From Candidatus Poribacteria bacterium (GTDB lineage: Bacteria > Poribacteria > WGA-4E > WGA-3G), in assembly GCA_022821965.1 (NCBI GenBank), contig JAJECN010000018.1, forward strand, positions 1 to 55,403: 55,403 nucleotides of DNA. The letters are read 5' to 3'. Shown in pieces: positions 34,966 through 44,390 of the stretch (position 1 is the first letter of the stretch; the number at the start of each line of letters is the position of its first letter). The translations under genes were made by a program, and so were the position numbers. The notes below the pieces were generated by a model, which did not search any database, had not been told where the DNA came from, and saw only the letters and a list, made by a program, of their open reading frames with translations.

Positions 34966-36342
34966 TCACTCGATCCATTGCATTGTTTCTCGGAGGTGTT
35001 CCTTTGCCTTGGCGTAATCTCGACGTGCCTGATAAAAGACACGTTGCGCCTCTGTAAATTGTGCTTGTGTTTGAAACGCATCGTTATAAGTCATATTTTG
35101 ATACCCGGGTATTTCAACCGTGACTTCATCAAGCACGCGTTCTATGGTTCGTAACCTTTGCTCAAAAATTCGCACGCGTGTTTCTTCGATCTCCGCCCGT
35201 TCTTTGGCATTCGCCACGGCACGGTAGGCACGTCGCACCTCTACGCGGATTGACTTTGTTGTTTCGACGTATTCCAACTGAAGTCGTTCAAGTTCTGCGA
35301 TTTCTACGGCGCGAAGATGCTTCGTTTTGTTCCCATCGTATAACGGAATATTGACGTTAAAGCGCACTTCCCACCCATCTTGTGTCCGTGGACGGGTTTG
35401 AAAAATGCTTGAGGTATCTCGCTCCCGATCGAGTATCACTGGATCGTAGAGTGCCGTCGCATCCCAGGTCTGGTTCTGTTGGTGTTGTTCCAGCAGCACA
35501 TGCAGGTCCTTGTAACGTGCTTCAGCAGAGAGTTCAGGGAATCGGTGCCAGAGGGTCTCTGCGGCGAGCCGCTCTTGACGCAGCATATCGCCTTGTAAAT
35601 CGCGTAAATCGAGGTTGTTCAAAAGCGCGAGTTCAACGGCATTCTCTAATGTCAAGTCGTCTTCGGGAAGCGGGTGTGAGAGCGAGACTTCTGATAGCGG
35701 ATCGAGTCCGGTAAGGCGGATGAGTTCCGCGGTGTCTACATCCAATCTACGCTGCAGCTCATTGAGGGCAAGCTGCTGCTCGGAGAGTTCAAGTTCCGTA
35801 TTGAGGCGACTGAGGAAAGGGATCCGTTTTTCTGCGTGCTTGATTTGTGTGCCTTTCAGTTTTTTATTCAGTTCGACCTCGATCGCACGCCGTTCCTGAA
35901 TCTCTTCCTGTGTCAGGACGATGTTGTTCCAAAGATTGCGGACATCGTGAACACTCTGCTTTTTCGAGCGTTCATATTCAATCTCTGCCTGACGGACATC
36001 TTCCTGTGCGGCGTCAAGACCTTCGGGGATTTCGCCAAATTGGACAAGGAGCATACTCGCTTGTGCGCGGGTGAGATAGTCTCTTTCATCAATATCGCCA
36101 TCTTTTTGGCGTTGATATTCACCGGTGACCCCCACCTGTGGTAGGTAAATGGCTTTGGACACTCGGAGGTTCGCTTTGGCGCGTTCCACTACTTTTTCTG
36201 CCTTTTTCACGGCTTCATTGTTCTGTAGTGCAAGTTCGATAGTGTGTTCAGGTTGTAGCGAGACGAGTCGTTGGACTTGGGCAGAAACATCTATAATACT
36301 GAAAAATAGACAGATTATGCAACCTATCAATCCCTTGTTCAT
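34966..36342 (-). CDS. TolC-family outer-membrane efflux protein
   Basis: 458 residues with a signal peptide (MNKGLIGCIICLFFSIIDVS then AQ) followed by two long helical coiled-coil repeats typical of TolC (TIELALQNNEAVKKAEKVVE; ENAVELALLNNLDLRDLQGD) and strand segments. ATG 36342 is chosen for GGAG 6 nt upstream and the signal peptide. It forms the trimeric channel through the outer membrane and periplasm. It is last in an operon with an ABC ATPase and a NEW3-type membrane protein, suggesting export of the modified peptide. Confidence 0.85.
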   Translation of the reverse strand: MNKGLIGCIICLFFSIIDVSAQVQRLVSLQPEHTIELALQNNEAVKKAEKVVERAKANLRVSKAIYLPQVGVTGEYQRQKDGDIDERDYLTRAQASMLLVQFGEIPEGLDAAQEDVRQAEIEYERSKKQSVHDVRNLWNNIVLTQEEIQERRAIEVELNKKLKGTQIKHAEKRIPFLSRLNTELELSEQQLALNELQRRLDVDTAELIRLTGLDPLSEVSLSHPLPEDDLTLENAVELALLNNLDLRDLQGDMLRQERLAAETLWHRFPELSAEARYKDLHVLLEQHQQNQTWDATALYDPVILDRERDTSSIFQTRPRTQDGWEVRFNVNIPLYDGNKTKHLRAVEIAELERLQLEYVETTKSIRVEVRRAYRAVANAKERAEIEETRVRIFEQRLRTIERVLDEVTVEIPGYQNMTYNDAFQTQAQFTEAQRVFYQARRDYAKAKEHLRETMQWIE

Positions 36343-36500
36343 TACACTCTCCATTTTTGACCAAGATTTATGTGATTTGTGTGATTCCACATGATAGAAT
36401 GATGGTATTTCAATAATCATGGTAAACTTGTGAATCATGTAAATCATCTTTCAGACTTCTTTCTTCTTTTTGAAGTCCTGAAAACATGTGCCGCTATTCT

Positions 36501-38756
36501 TCAACGCCGACTAATACGGACTGTGACGATAACAATCCCAATCATCAAGAGTATCAAGGCACCGAACAGGAGCGTCGTCACCGACATTTGCGTCTGAGAC
36601 TCGATTTGCACCGTTATCGAACGGTCGCGTGCTTCAAACTTACGATTGTCGACAGTGACTTCTGCGTTCAACTTCGCTTGGTATTCTCCCACGCCGATGT
36701 CCATAGGTGGACTCAACGTCAGTTGAATGTCTGTCTCCTCGTTTCGTTCCAATGCGCCGACAACTTCAGGGATAACCGTGTATTTCCAATCCGTGTTGAC
36801 ATCGACAAGCATACGAATGTCCACGAGGTCGCGGGTGCCTATATTCTTCAGCGTCGCTGTCATGTTGACTTCTTCGCCTATCTTGATCGTCTGGAAGGCG
36901 TTCGGCACGAATACCTCGATCTCCGGCACACCCTTGGGAATCAACTCAAACCGCTCGACACCGCCTTGTATACCCGCAATCCTATCGGCAGGTAAATCCA
37001 AGCGATTGCTGACACCCCCGAGTTCATTCGCTTCCGCCTCATCAATCACAGCTACATAGAACTCAAGCGTGTTATCGAGATAGGACGCATCCAGCTCCTC
37101 CGGTAGATAGACAATCAGCGAAAGATCCCGCTTTGACTGTTCCTGCGTGAACTTTACCTGAGACTGCCGAGATGTCGTCTCTGGGTCTTGGAATTCAAAG
37201 GAGAGACGGTTGAGGAGGTTAATGACGCGGAGTTGGAAGGTGTTCTCCGTTTCTGCCAACCGATCGAGCGTCAAATCGTAGGTGACACTGCTTCCCAAGT
37301 TCCCTTCCTGTGAAAAGCGGAGCGAGCTGACGTTTACCACATCCAACGCAGACTCTTTTTGCAGATAAATCAAGCGTGTATCGGGTTCGTCAAGTTCAGG
37401 GTAATCTAACGATACCTTCAGACTTTCTACATCTTTCTGGAGTTGGAACGTCAGTTCCGCGGTTTCATTGTAGCCGAGAACCGAGATCTTCTCTTCATAC
37501 GGTTTAACGATGTTCGTGTCATCGGTAACATCGAGTAAGGAGACATAGATACCGCGAATCTCATTTGCGGCTGCAATCTCTTCAGGGGTCGCGTTGACGG
37601 GCATCGCCTCGGTCGTAGATGTGTTTTTCAGTTGAATCGTCACCATCATTTGGTTGTCGACGCGAAACTTCTTCGCACTCAGGATAGAGATGTAGCGCGT
37701 GTCCTCCTCAAGATGAATTTTGTAGGAGATATCCTTATCCAGGTATTTGAGATTAACGGTGAGATTATCCACATTCCGCCGCAGTTCAAAGTCGAGGGTT
37801 TTCTCCTGTCCGTCTCTCAGCGTTGGAATGCGGGGTTCATAAGGATAGCCGATGATGGATTCGGTGTCGTCTTTAATGGAGACATAGACGTTATTGATTT
37901 CTTGTGCCGTGTTGGCACCTGTTTCTTCTGTTTCGCCTTCCAAGGCACCGTAGGTCAGGACAACTTCCAGACGCCGCCGATCCCCCTCCTTATAACGTCT
38001 CGCCGAGACCACAGAGATATACGGATCATCCTGTTTAAGGTGGATGTTCTTCTGCTCCTCACGCCCCGAGTACGTCAACTCAACGACGACATCCCGCACA
38101 TTCTCTTTGATGAGCTCAAACTCCAGGGTGACAGACTCCTCCTCTTTGAGCGTCTCAATCCGTTGTTCGTAAGGTTCGGTGATGGTCGCTCCGCTTGTGC
38201 CATACCCTTCCTGCTCTTTAATCTCGACGAAGATGTCGTCAATCTGTGCGCTGATGATAATCTCGCGGCCCAACACTTTCGAGCTTTCAACGAGTTTGAC
38301 CGGCACCGAACTGTTCCGCAAGGTAATTGAGAACAACTCCCGCCCATCAGCGGATTCATAGAGTCTTGTCTTTTCAACGGTGATATGCCACTCATCTTGC
38401 AGCGACTCCAGTTCTGTCTGTTGGAGCGTCAATTTTGCCTGTTCATATTCATCGACGGCGCGTTCGTAAGCCTCTTCCGCAGTATTCACCTCCGAGACGG
38501 TGACAATGTTGTTTTCCTCCATCAGCATCGCCTTGAGGTTTTCGAGCTCCACCTGCTTCTTTTTCATCAGATTTTCTGCCAACTCCATCTTCAGGCGATC
38601 GATTTCTATCAGGATTTGGCGGCTCTGTTCCTCTTTCGTTTTTGGATCATTCTCATTGGCGGACTGGACACTTTCTGCAAAAGCCATCGACGTTCCTATA
38701 GATAGCAGTATTCCCATCATGCTGATAAAAACGATTGTAAGTATATTGACTTGCAT
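36501..38756 (-). CDS. Periplasmic coiled-coil / repeat protein with C-terminal anchor (NEW3-like)
   Basis: 751 residues. A signal peptide (FISMMGILLSIGTSMAFA) is followed by a coiled coil (about 35-125, IEIDRLKMELAENLMKKKQV). Then come at least three repeats of a beta-sandwich unit of about 100 residues (VYVSIKDDTESIIGYPYEPR; IYVSLLDVTDDTNIVKPYEE), a NEW3-like domain and a final helix (SVTTLLFGALILLMIGIVIV). It probably bridges ABC transporter and TolC in place of a classic membrane-fusion protein, or acts as a surface scaffold. GAGGGG precedes ATG 38756. It sits between the ATPase and TolC genes. Confidence 0.65.
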   Translation of the reverse strand: MQVNILTIVFISMMGILLSIGTSMAFAESVQSANENDPKTKEEQSRQILIEIDRLKMELAENLMKKKQVELENLKAMLMEENNIVTVSEVNTAEEAYERAVDEYEQAKLTLQQTELESLQDEWHITVEKTRLYESADGRELFSITLRNSSVPVKLVESSKVLGREIIISAQIDDIFVEIKEQEGYGTSGATITEPYEQRIETLKEEESVTLEFELIKENVRDVVVELTYSGREEQKNIHLKQDDPYISVVSARRYKEGDRRRLEVVLTYGALEGETEETGANTAQEINNVYVSIKDDTESIIGYPYEPRIPTLRDGQEKTLDFELRRNVDNLTVNLKYLDKDISYKIHLEEDTRYISILSAKKFRVDNQMMVTIQLKNTSTTEAMPVNATPEEIAAANEIRGIYVSLLDVTDDTNIVKPYEEKISVLGYNETAELTFQLQKDVESLKVSLDYPELDEPDTRLIYLQKESALDVVNVSSLRFSQEGNLGSSVTYDLTLDRLAETENTFQLRVINLLNRLSFEFQDPETTSRQSQVKFTQEQSKRDLSLIVYLPEELDASYLDNTLEFYVAVIDEAEANELGGVSNRLDLPADRIAGIQGGVERFELIPKGVPEIEVFVPNAFQTIKIGEEVNMTATLKNIGTRDLVDIRMLVDVNTDWKYTVIPEVVGALERNEETDIQLTLSPPMDIGVGEYQAKLNAEVTVDNRKFEARDRSITVQIESQTQMSVTTLLFGALILLMIGIVIVTVRISRR

Positions 38757-38839
38757 TTTAATTATCCCCTCATCAGTGTGGGGTATCCGATTCGCCAAAT
38801 CTCAGTTTGGCGAATCGGTTGGCTTGCGTCTCATGAACA

Positions 38840-39574
38840 TTATGCAGCTTCGTCATCCGCAGGTTCGTATCCGGCAACGTAATGCAGATACAACGCCTCA
38901 AGGTCCTCTTTTAGAATTTCTTCGCGGGTTAACTCCAACTCAAGATTGCCTTGCACCAGAATCCCGATTCTGTCGGCGATCTCCTTCGCACGGAAGATGT
39001 CGTGCGTGGACATGAAAATAGATTTTCCTTCCTCCTTCAACTCACGGAGGAGATTCAGGAAGTCAGCACCGCCTTTGGGATCCAAGCCTGAAGTTGGTTC
39101 ATCGAGTAGAACGGCTTGCGCATTTTTCATGATTGTGATAGCTATCCCCAAGCGTTGGCGCATCCCTTTGGAGAAGGTCTTAACGCGTCGTTTAAAGGCT
39201 TCCTTCGGTAAACCGACACGTCCGAGTGTCGCATCAAGTTCCGCGTTGGATACCTTCTTGCGTCCACCGAGTTTCGCGAAGAAGGATAGATTTTGACGCG
39301 CCGTAAAATTTCGATAGAGCTCGACGTTCTCAGAGACGTAGGCGAGATGCTTCTTCGCCTCCAGTGGGAACTTTGGAATCTCAATGTCATTCACCAATGC
39401 GGTGCCGCTCGTCGGTTCGATGAAGTTCAAGAGCATAGACATAGTCGTGCTTTTTCCGGCACCGTTCGCACCGAGGACGACATAGATTTCGCCGTCATCT
39501 ACCCTTAGGTTCAGTTTGTTAACGGCTAAAACGCTTTCGTTATAAACTTTCGTAAGATCACGGGTTTCTAACAT
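38840..39574 (-). CDS. ABC transporter ATPase subunit
   Basis: 244 residues. Walker A GANGAGKST, signature TFSKGMRQRLGIA, Walker B AVLLDEPTSGLD and switch His in MSTHDIFRA are all intact. It is of the ABC-2/NatA type. No permease gene is adjacent; the fitting ABC-2 permease is 12 kb away at 25726 under the same promoter type. AGGAG lies 7 nt before ATG 39574. It is first gene of a three-gene export operon. Confidence 0.9.
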   Translation of the reverse strand: MLETRDLTKVYNESVLAVNKLNLRVDDGEIYVVLGANGAGKSTTMSMLLNFIEPTSGTALVNDIEIPKFPLEAKKHLAYVSENVELYRNFTARQNLSFFAKLGGRKKVSNAELDATLGRVGLPKEAFKRRVKTFSKGMRQRLGIAITIMKNAQAVLLDEPTSGLDPKGGADFLNLLRELKEEGKSIFMSTHDIFRAKEIADRIGILVQGNLELELTREEILKEDLEALYLHYVAGYEPADDEAA

Positions 39575-39743
39575 CAAGTTTCTCCTATGGTTAATCACCT
39601 TTAAATTAATCTAAAGCGTTTTGCAGGGCGGACGCTAACTCCCTGCTTTTGTTGTTCGCTCAGACAGCATATAGAGAAGCGCGTGGCACTTCCGGAAGCG
39701 GACAGTTAACTAACTTCGGTGGAGTTCACCCTTCAAAATTTAA

Positions 39744-39777
39744 GGACACAGTTTTTAAGAGTAAAGGGTGCATAACA
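39744..39777 (-). promoter_or_regulatory. Regulon promoter-like element, site 3 (export operon)
   Basis: Minus strand: TTATGCACCC, 16 nt, GTGTCCTTAAA. It lies 170 nt before the ABC ATPase ATG. The interval 39599-39743 shows no gene. Confidence 0.7.
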
Positions 39778-39869
39778 TGAACGCCCACCGGAAATATGAC
39801 ATCGGGGTTGGGCGTGTTTGTTTTTAAGTGGAGTTTTGATGTTGAGATGGCTGGATGCTGTGGGTACTG

Positions 39870-40502
39870 TTAGTCCAGCTTTGCTCCGGAGAGTAGGTCT
39901 TTACCCGCGTTTCGTAAATCCGAGGCGAGTTTCTCAAGTTGAGCGGCGATCTCTTGAAAATCAACATCAACACCTTGGCGTACCAATTGATAACAGAGAT
40001 CTTCCCATTTTTGGCGTCGCGTCCACGCGATCTTACAGATTTCAATCCAAATATCAGATCCGAGGGGAAGCGAAAGGGGTTGAATCTTCTCAAAATGAAT
40101 ATTCGCCAAAATGCTGAGGGAATCTATAATTGACTTATCCTCGTTAAGCACAAGATTAACGACCTCCCTACATTCTTTTGTTGTTAGGCCTCTCGCCTCT
40201 ATAATCACGATAGCCAATAACCATTGGTCCTCTTCGCACTTCAGGCGAGCGATTTGATAGCCTTGCCCAATTCCGATATGTCCCTCATCTATTTGCCAAC
40301 GAATGCCTTCAGGAAGTTGGAAGATGCGATGTCGCATAATCCAGAACTTGTCGGATTTACCCATTTCCTGTGTAATCGCTTGATAGGTCCCGAATTCCTG
40401 ATATAAGACATCCACTGCCGCTGTGATTTCAGAGGATTTCCTTTGCGGATGTTCAACTATAATCTCTTTTGCGGTTTTTAGATCCATCGGAATAGTTACC
40501 AC
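39870..40502 (-). CDS. Orphan ParB/KorB-like HTH protein
   Basis: 210 residues from a GTG start; ATG 40487 is an alternative. Residues about 38-110 match the ParB central helix-turn-helix: ITQEMGKSDKFWIMRHRIFQ, LPEGIRWQIDEGHIGIGQGY and IEARGLTTKECREVV. The N-terminal CTP/ParB-box domain (GERR) is absent. There is no ParA partner, so a partition role is doubtful; KorB-like transcription control or a nucleoid-binding role is more likely. It lies 10 nt after the sigma-Asp-box gene and so shares its promoter, hinting at a regulator of the same system. Confidence 0.65.
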   Translation of the reverse strand: MVTIPMDLKTAKEIIVEHPQRKSSEITAAVDVLYQEFGTYQAITQEMGKSDKFWIMRHRIFQLPEGIRWQIDEGHIGIGQGYQIARLKCEEDQWLLAIVIIEARGLTTKECREVVNLVLNEDKSIIDSLSILANIHFEKIQPLSLPLGSDIWIEICKIAWTRRQKWEDLCYQLVRQGVDVDFQEIAAQLEKLASDLRNAGKDLLSGAKLD

Positions 40503-40511
40503 CCTGTGGTT

Positions 40512-43460
40512 TTATCGTTTAGCGTTGTCCCTCAATTCCACATTTTCGAGGGACATGTTAAAGATACCTCGCCCCGTGACAGCCCCATAGAGTCTACCGT
40601 TCGTAATAGCGAGGGCATCCACGCCATCTGGCACCTCTGAAGAAATCTGTTCCCAGTGTCCACGGGCATTGCGTCGATATACCCGCGTATCGGCAATACC
40701 GTAAACTTCGGTGCCATTGCGTGCAAATTGGTTGATAACGACGCGCGTATCAGTTCTATCTGTTATCACGCGCCAGTATTCCCCAGTTTCTGAAACCAAT
40801 ACGCCTTTGTCGGTCGCGACGTAAAGGGTTGAACCGGAAAATACTATCTCTTTGAAATACGCAAAGTCAATCGGCAGATTTGATGTAATATCTCTCCAAC
40901 TGTTGCCTTCATCAAGCGACCGAAGTAACTTACCGTCCCGCTTTCCTACGTAGATAGTTTCTCCTGAAACCGCTATTTTGAATCCGTTCCGGGTACCGCT
41001 ATCAAGCGGTTCACCGGTATCGACTAATCCGGTATTTGTCCACTCTGGATCCCCAAGTCGCCATTTGAAAAGGCTCCGTTTGTATTCGAGGTAAAATACA
41101 TCGCGGCTGGCTGTGAGTGTTTTAGTTTTCACACGTCTTTCGGTAGGCAACACTGTAATTTCAGATAAATGCGTCTGTTTTGCGTTCTCACTATCCGTCG
41201 GCAACCCAAGAGATAACGCACCATCGAGAGTGGGAACGTTCCGGACAGGATTTAGTACATTGCCATCCGTAGATAAACGGAAAATTCGTAAGTTGCTTCT
41301 TACGGGTGAAATCAAATAAAGAGCATTATCAGCAATAACTAACTTTGAATTAAAAAGAGGGTGAGCACGAGACGGCTCTTTTGCTATTAATTCGGGTGGT
41401 TCTTGTTCATCACTGACGCGAACGCCTTTCCAAGTCCTACCGCCGTTGATTGACTGAAAGACCTCACTACCGTTATACGCATATAATCTACTATTGAACG
41501 AGACCATATCTTTTATCCTCGTTCCAGCTATTCCATTCATAAATAGGTGCCACGACTCACCACTATCCGTTGTGCGATGAACGCCGAATGCTCCAACTTT
41601 GTAAAACATTCTTTCGTTCACTCCGACAGATGGAATACTATTGAGCATAAAAGCATCTGTATCGACTCCAAGGTCTGTCCAAGTTTCTCCACCATCCGTC
41701 GATCGAAATTGGATGGCACCCAATGCTAAAAGCGTTTCGCCAGCAGCCAAAATCTTTATACCTGACGGCAGACCTGCCGAGCGAGATTCACTTTTAGGCG
41801 TGATTTCGGTCCAAGATGCTCCCAAGTCCTTGGATCGGAAGATTCTGGCTGAATTCGGTTGATTATTCTGAACCATTTGTCGTATGTTCGCAGTTGGTTC
41901 AAACAGAGCAGGGCCGGTTCCAACATAAAGATTACTTTTAAAAACTGTCAAAGAGTAGATAGTTTCTGATGAATCCAGCGGTAATTTTCTCCAGCCCCCT
42001 GAACCCAGACAATGCAGCCCACGGTTTGTGCCAGCAAAGAGGGTGCTTTCAACCGCAGCGATGGCTGAAATCTTTTCGCCTTCCAATCCTTGGTTAAGAG
42101 ATTTCCAGTGTGTACCACCATCTGTGGATCGGAAAACGCCTTCATCTCTAAGTGCAAGATACATTATAATGTCTGTTTGTGAGTCGTGCGTTCGGTCTTC
42201 ATCTATGATGATGAGTCCAACAGGATTACCCCTTGGGCGAGTGCAAAAAACATTCCACGTCTCACCATTATCCATTGACGCGAATATTGCATTAGCAGAG
42301 ACAACATAAAGAACGCCTCGATTTTCTACCATCGGCACTTCGGATTTCCCTATGGGTACATTTAGGTTGATGCGCGTCCATTCGGTTGCATCCGCCGGTA
42401 ACTTATACATTCCTGTTGATGATGCAGCATAGACAGTGCCTTCAGATGTAGCAAATATATCGCGAACATGCCCTCCTGGCGGTGCGTTAGATGGTGTCCA
42501 CTGTGCTGTAGAGAATTTGCGTCGATCCTCTTGCGCATTAGATTTCAAAGTCGCTTCAGAAATCTGTGTGCCAGCACCGATGCTTTTACCAGGAGCAGCA
42601 GATCGTCCGAATTGTTTTCGGAGCGTCGGCTTCGATAGAATATCAATCACGATAGGTGCCTCCACGATTTCAATCGTGGGTTCAGATCGCGCCTCGAAGC
42701 TATAAGGTCTCTGAAAGCGGGCGAGATATTGATTGCCGACACCTAACATTAGTAGCACGAAAACCGCTGCGGCACCGAGAGCCATCCATGGCACCATTGG
42801 TTTTCCGGCTGGTGGCATGAGGGGATTAATTTCGGCGACTTGTCGCATGATGCGCTCGGTGAGATCCGCGGGTAATTGCACGCTGCCAAGGACTTCACGA
42901 ACCAAGGATTCTGCTTCTCGTAGACGCTCACGTCCCCGGCGAAGCCGGCTTTTAATTGTGTTCACCGATACACCTAAGAAGTTACCGATTTCCTTGGTTG
43001 TCATCTCACCGAGAAAATGCAGCGTTACGACTGTCCGTTCACTCTCTGGCAGTTTTTCGAGCAGCGTTTTGGCGACCTCAGAGCGATGTTCTTCGACTTC
43101 TGTCTCACGTTGATCCGACATATAATGCGTATAAGAAGATTCTTCAATCTCTACGATGGGAGTGGCCTCCAGCGATTGTGGGGGGGATTTAGGTTTGGAC
43201 CTTTGAATCCAATTAAGAGAAAGCCGATTTGCGATGACATAAAGCCATCCAGCAAAAGATTTGGGATCTCTCAATGTCCCGAGTTTTTTGTACGCTTGTA
43301 GGAAAGTGTCTTGGGTAACTTCCTCAGCATGGTGAAAATCCCCAATCTTCCGCCACACCAGAGCGTGGACAGATTTCTCATACTTTTGGACTAAGATGGC
43401 AAATGCTGAATCATCGCCTAATAGAGTTTTACGAATCAATTGGACATCATCTTGGAACAT
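40512..43460 (-). CDS. Membrane-anchored ECF sigma factor with Asp-box propeller
   Basis: 982 residues. Residues 10-190 are an ECF sigma factor (region 2 EEVTQDTFLQAYKKL; region 4 GVSVNTIKSRLRRGRERL). One membrane helix (about 222-245, WMALGAAAVFVLLMLGVGN) leads to a large outer part with at least seven Asp boxes of the form S/T-x-D-G-G-x-T/S-W (STDGGTHWKSL, STDGGETWTDL, SLDEGNSWRDI), a BNR/sortilin-like propeller. The sigma domain stays tethered unless released by proteolysis, with the propeller as sensor. GGAGG precedes the ATG. Regulon site 4 upstream suggests autoregulation. Confidence 0.85.
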   Translation of the reverse strand: MFQDDVQLIRKTLLGDDSAFAILVQKYEKSVHALVWRKIGDFHHAEEVTQDTFLQAYKKLGTLRDPKSFAGWLYVIANRLSLNWIQRSKPKSPPQSLEATPIVEIEESSYTHYMSDQRETEVEEHRSEVAKTLLEKLPESERTVVTLHFLGEMTTKEIGNFLGVSVNTIKSRLRRGRERLREAESLVREVLGSVQLPADLTERIMRQVAEINPLMPPAGKPMVPWMALGAAAVFVLLMLGVGNQYLARFQRPYSFEARSEPTIEIVEAPIVIDILSKPTLRKQFGRSAAPGKSIGAGTQISEATLKSNAQEDRRKFSTAQWTPSNAPPGGHVRDIFATSEGTVYAASSTGMYKLPADATEWTRINLNVPIGKSEVPMVENRGVLYVVSANAIFASMDNGETWNVFCTRPRGNPVGLIIIDEDRTHDSQTDIIMYLALRDEGVFRSTDGGTHWKSLNQGLEGEKISAIAAVESTLFAGTNRGLHCLGSGGWRKLPLDSSETIYSLTVFKSNLYVGTGPALFEPTANIRQMVQNNQPNSARIFRSKDLGASWTEITPKSESRSAGLPSGIKILAAGETLLALGAIQFRSTDGGETWTDLGVDTDAFMLNSIPSVGVNERMFYKVGAFGVHRTTDSGESWHLFMNGIAGTRIKDMVSFNSRLYAYNGSEVFQSINGGRTWKGVRVSDEQEPPELIAKEPSRAHPLFNSKLVIADNALYLISPVRSNLRIFRLSTDGNVLNPVRNVPTLDGALSLGLPTDSENAKQTHLSEITVLPTERRVKTKTLTASRDVFYLEYKRSLFKWRLGDPEWTNTGLVDTGEPLDSGTRNGFKIAVSGETIYVGKRDGKLLRSLDEGNSWRDITSNLPIDFAYFKEIVFSGSTLYVATDKGVLVSETGEYWRVITDRTDTRVVINQFARNGTEVYGIADTRVYRRNARGHWEQISSEVPDGVDALAITNGRLYGAVTGRGIFNMSLENVELRDNAKR

Positions 43461-43637
43461 CAGTGACCTCCGGGCTAAGTGATCGGATCCGCACTACATG
43501 CTTACGTTTCACACCTTGAAGCGATATATTCTGGGATCAATTTCTGGTTTCGATCATAAAAAGTATAGCAAATATGAGGACGTGCGGAAACCTAAAAAAT
43601 CCAAAGTGCTTTCCCAGTCCTCACTTTACATAATTAA

Positions 43638-43669
43638 TGACACAGTTTTGGTATAGAAAGGGTGCAGAA
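43638..43669 (-). promoter_or_regulatory. Regulon promoter-like element, site 4 (sigma-propeller gene)
   Basis: Minus strand: CTGCACCC, 16 nt, GTGTCA. It is the most divergent of the seven (final C to A). It lies 178 nt before the ATG. Confidence 0.6.
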
Positions 43670-43770
43670 TATAAACAGAACTTACAAAAATTGAAAAAAA
43701 AGGATATATTTTGCTGAAAATGTCTTGCAGTGAGGGCATTTCGTTTTATTTAACCCGCTAAATTCCCCAA

Positions 43771-43799
43771 CCCCCCTATCCGCCTCATCAGGGGGGTCA
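43771..43799. repeat. C/G-rich hairpin after peptide 2 gene
   Basis: ACCCCCC, 14-15 nt, GGGGGGT forms a strong stem downstream of the peptide 2 stop. No T-tract follows, so it is a processing or stabilising hairpin, or a dispersed palindromic repeat, rather than a simple terminator. Confidence 0.45.
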
Positions 43800-43833
43800 A
43801 GGGAAAAGTATAAGTCGAAAAAAACAGTTAATT

Positions 43834-44088
43834 TCAATCGCACTCAGAATGCCAATCTATACAAGTCCCATCAGATGTTTCCTCACACCAGTATACGCAG
43901 ACCCCTTCCGATCCACAATCGCTATTGCTATAGCACTGAAGCTGGGCTTCGGCAGATGGTGTATGCACTGCTTGTGATAATAGCAAGGCTCCACTGGCGA
44001 CACCTAAAGCTAACGGACCTTTAAGGGTCACCTGTCCAACTTCAGATGTAAGGAACTGCTGAACTTCGTTGCGAAAATCTTGCATCAT
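43834..44088 (-). CDS. Putative modified-peptide precursor 2 (prepilin-like leader, six Cys)
   Basis: 84 residues. The leader has FLTSEVG at 12-18, Lys23, a hydrophobic stretch (25-41, PLALGVASGALLLSQAV) and SAEA at 45-48. The tail from about 49 has six Cys (52, 58, 64, 68, 76, 83), many Ser/Thr and two Trp. Leader positions F, SE, G, V, K, A, GV and SQA match peptide 1 without gaps. Gly18 with Lys+5 suggests A24 cleavage; AEA-Q suggests an alternative signal-peptidase I cut. The ribosome site GAAAGGAGAAAAATCC is identical to that of peptide 1. It is last in the module after two glycosyltransferases and an A24 peptidase. Confidence 0.75.
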   Translation of the reverse strand: MMQDFRNEVQQFLTSEVGQVTLKGPLALGVASGALLLSQAVHTPSAEAQLQCYSNSDCGSEGVCVYWCEETSDGTCIDWHSECD

Positions 44089-44390
44089 TTGGATTTTTCT
44101 CCTTTCTGCTGGATTGCTTATCCAGCGAAGTTAATTTCCCAATTTCTGTTGGGAATTCTGTCACCAGGACCAATGCGTGTGTTTGAATCCACTACCCAAA
44201 CTTTTTTACACAGATGAGAGTTTTGTTCTCCCGCTGGAAACATTTGAAAACCGAATTAACCTCAGTAGACTTTCAATATTGAGAAAATCGCGGGTTAAGT
44301 GTTTTCAAGGTGCTCATATCTATCAATATTCGTCAAATTTCTATAATTATTGGCAAGGATTGCTGATCCCCACTCCTTTCAGAGGTAAAG
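44089..44390. other. Gene-free stretch before peptide 2
   Basis: About 300 bases between the A24 gene and the peptide gene. I see no gene, no copy of the regulon element and no clear terminator. A private promoter for the peptide could lie here but none is recognisable. Confidence 0.4.
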
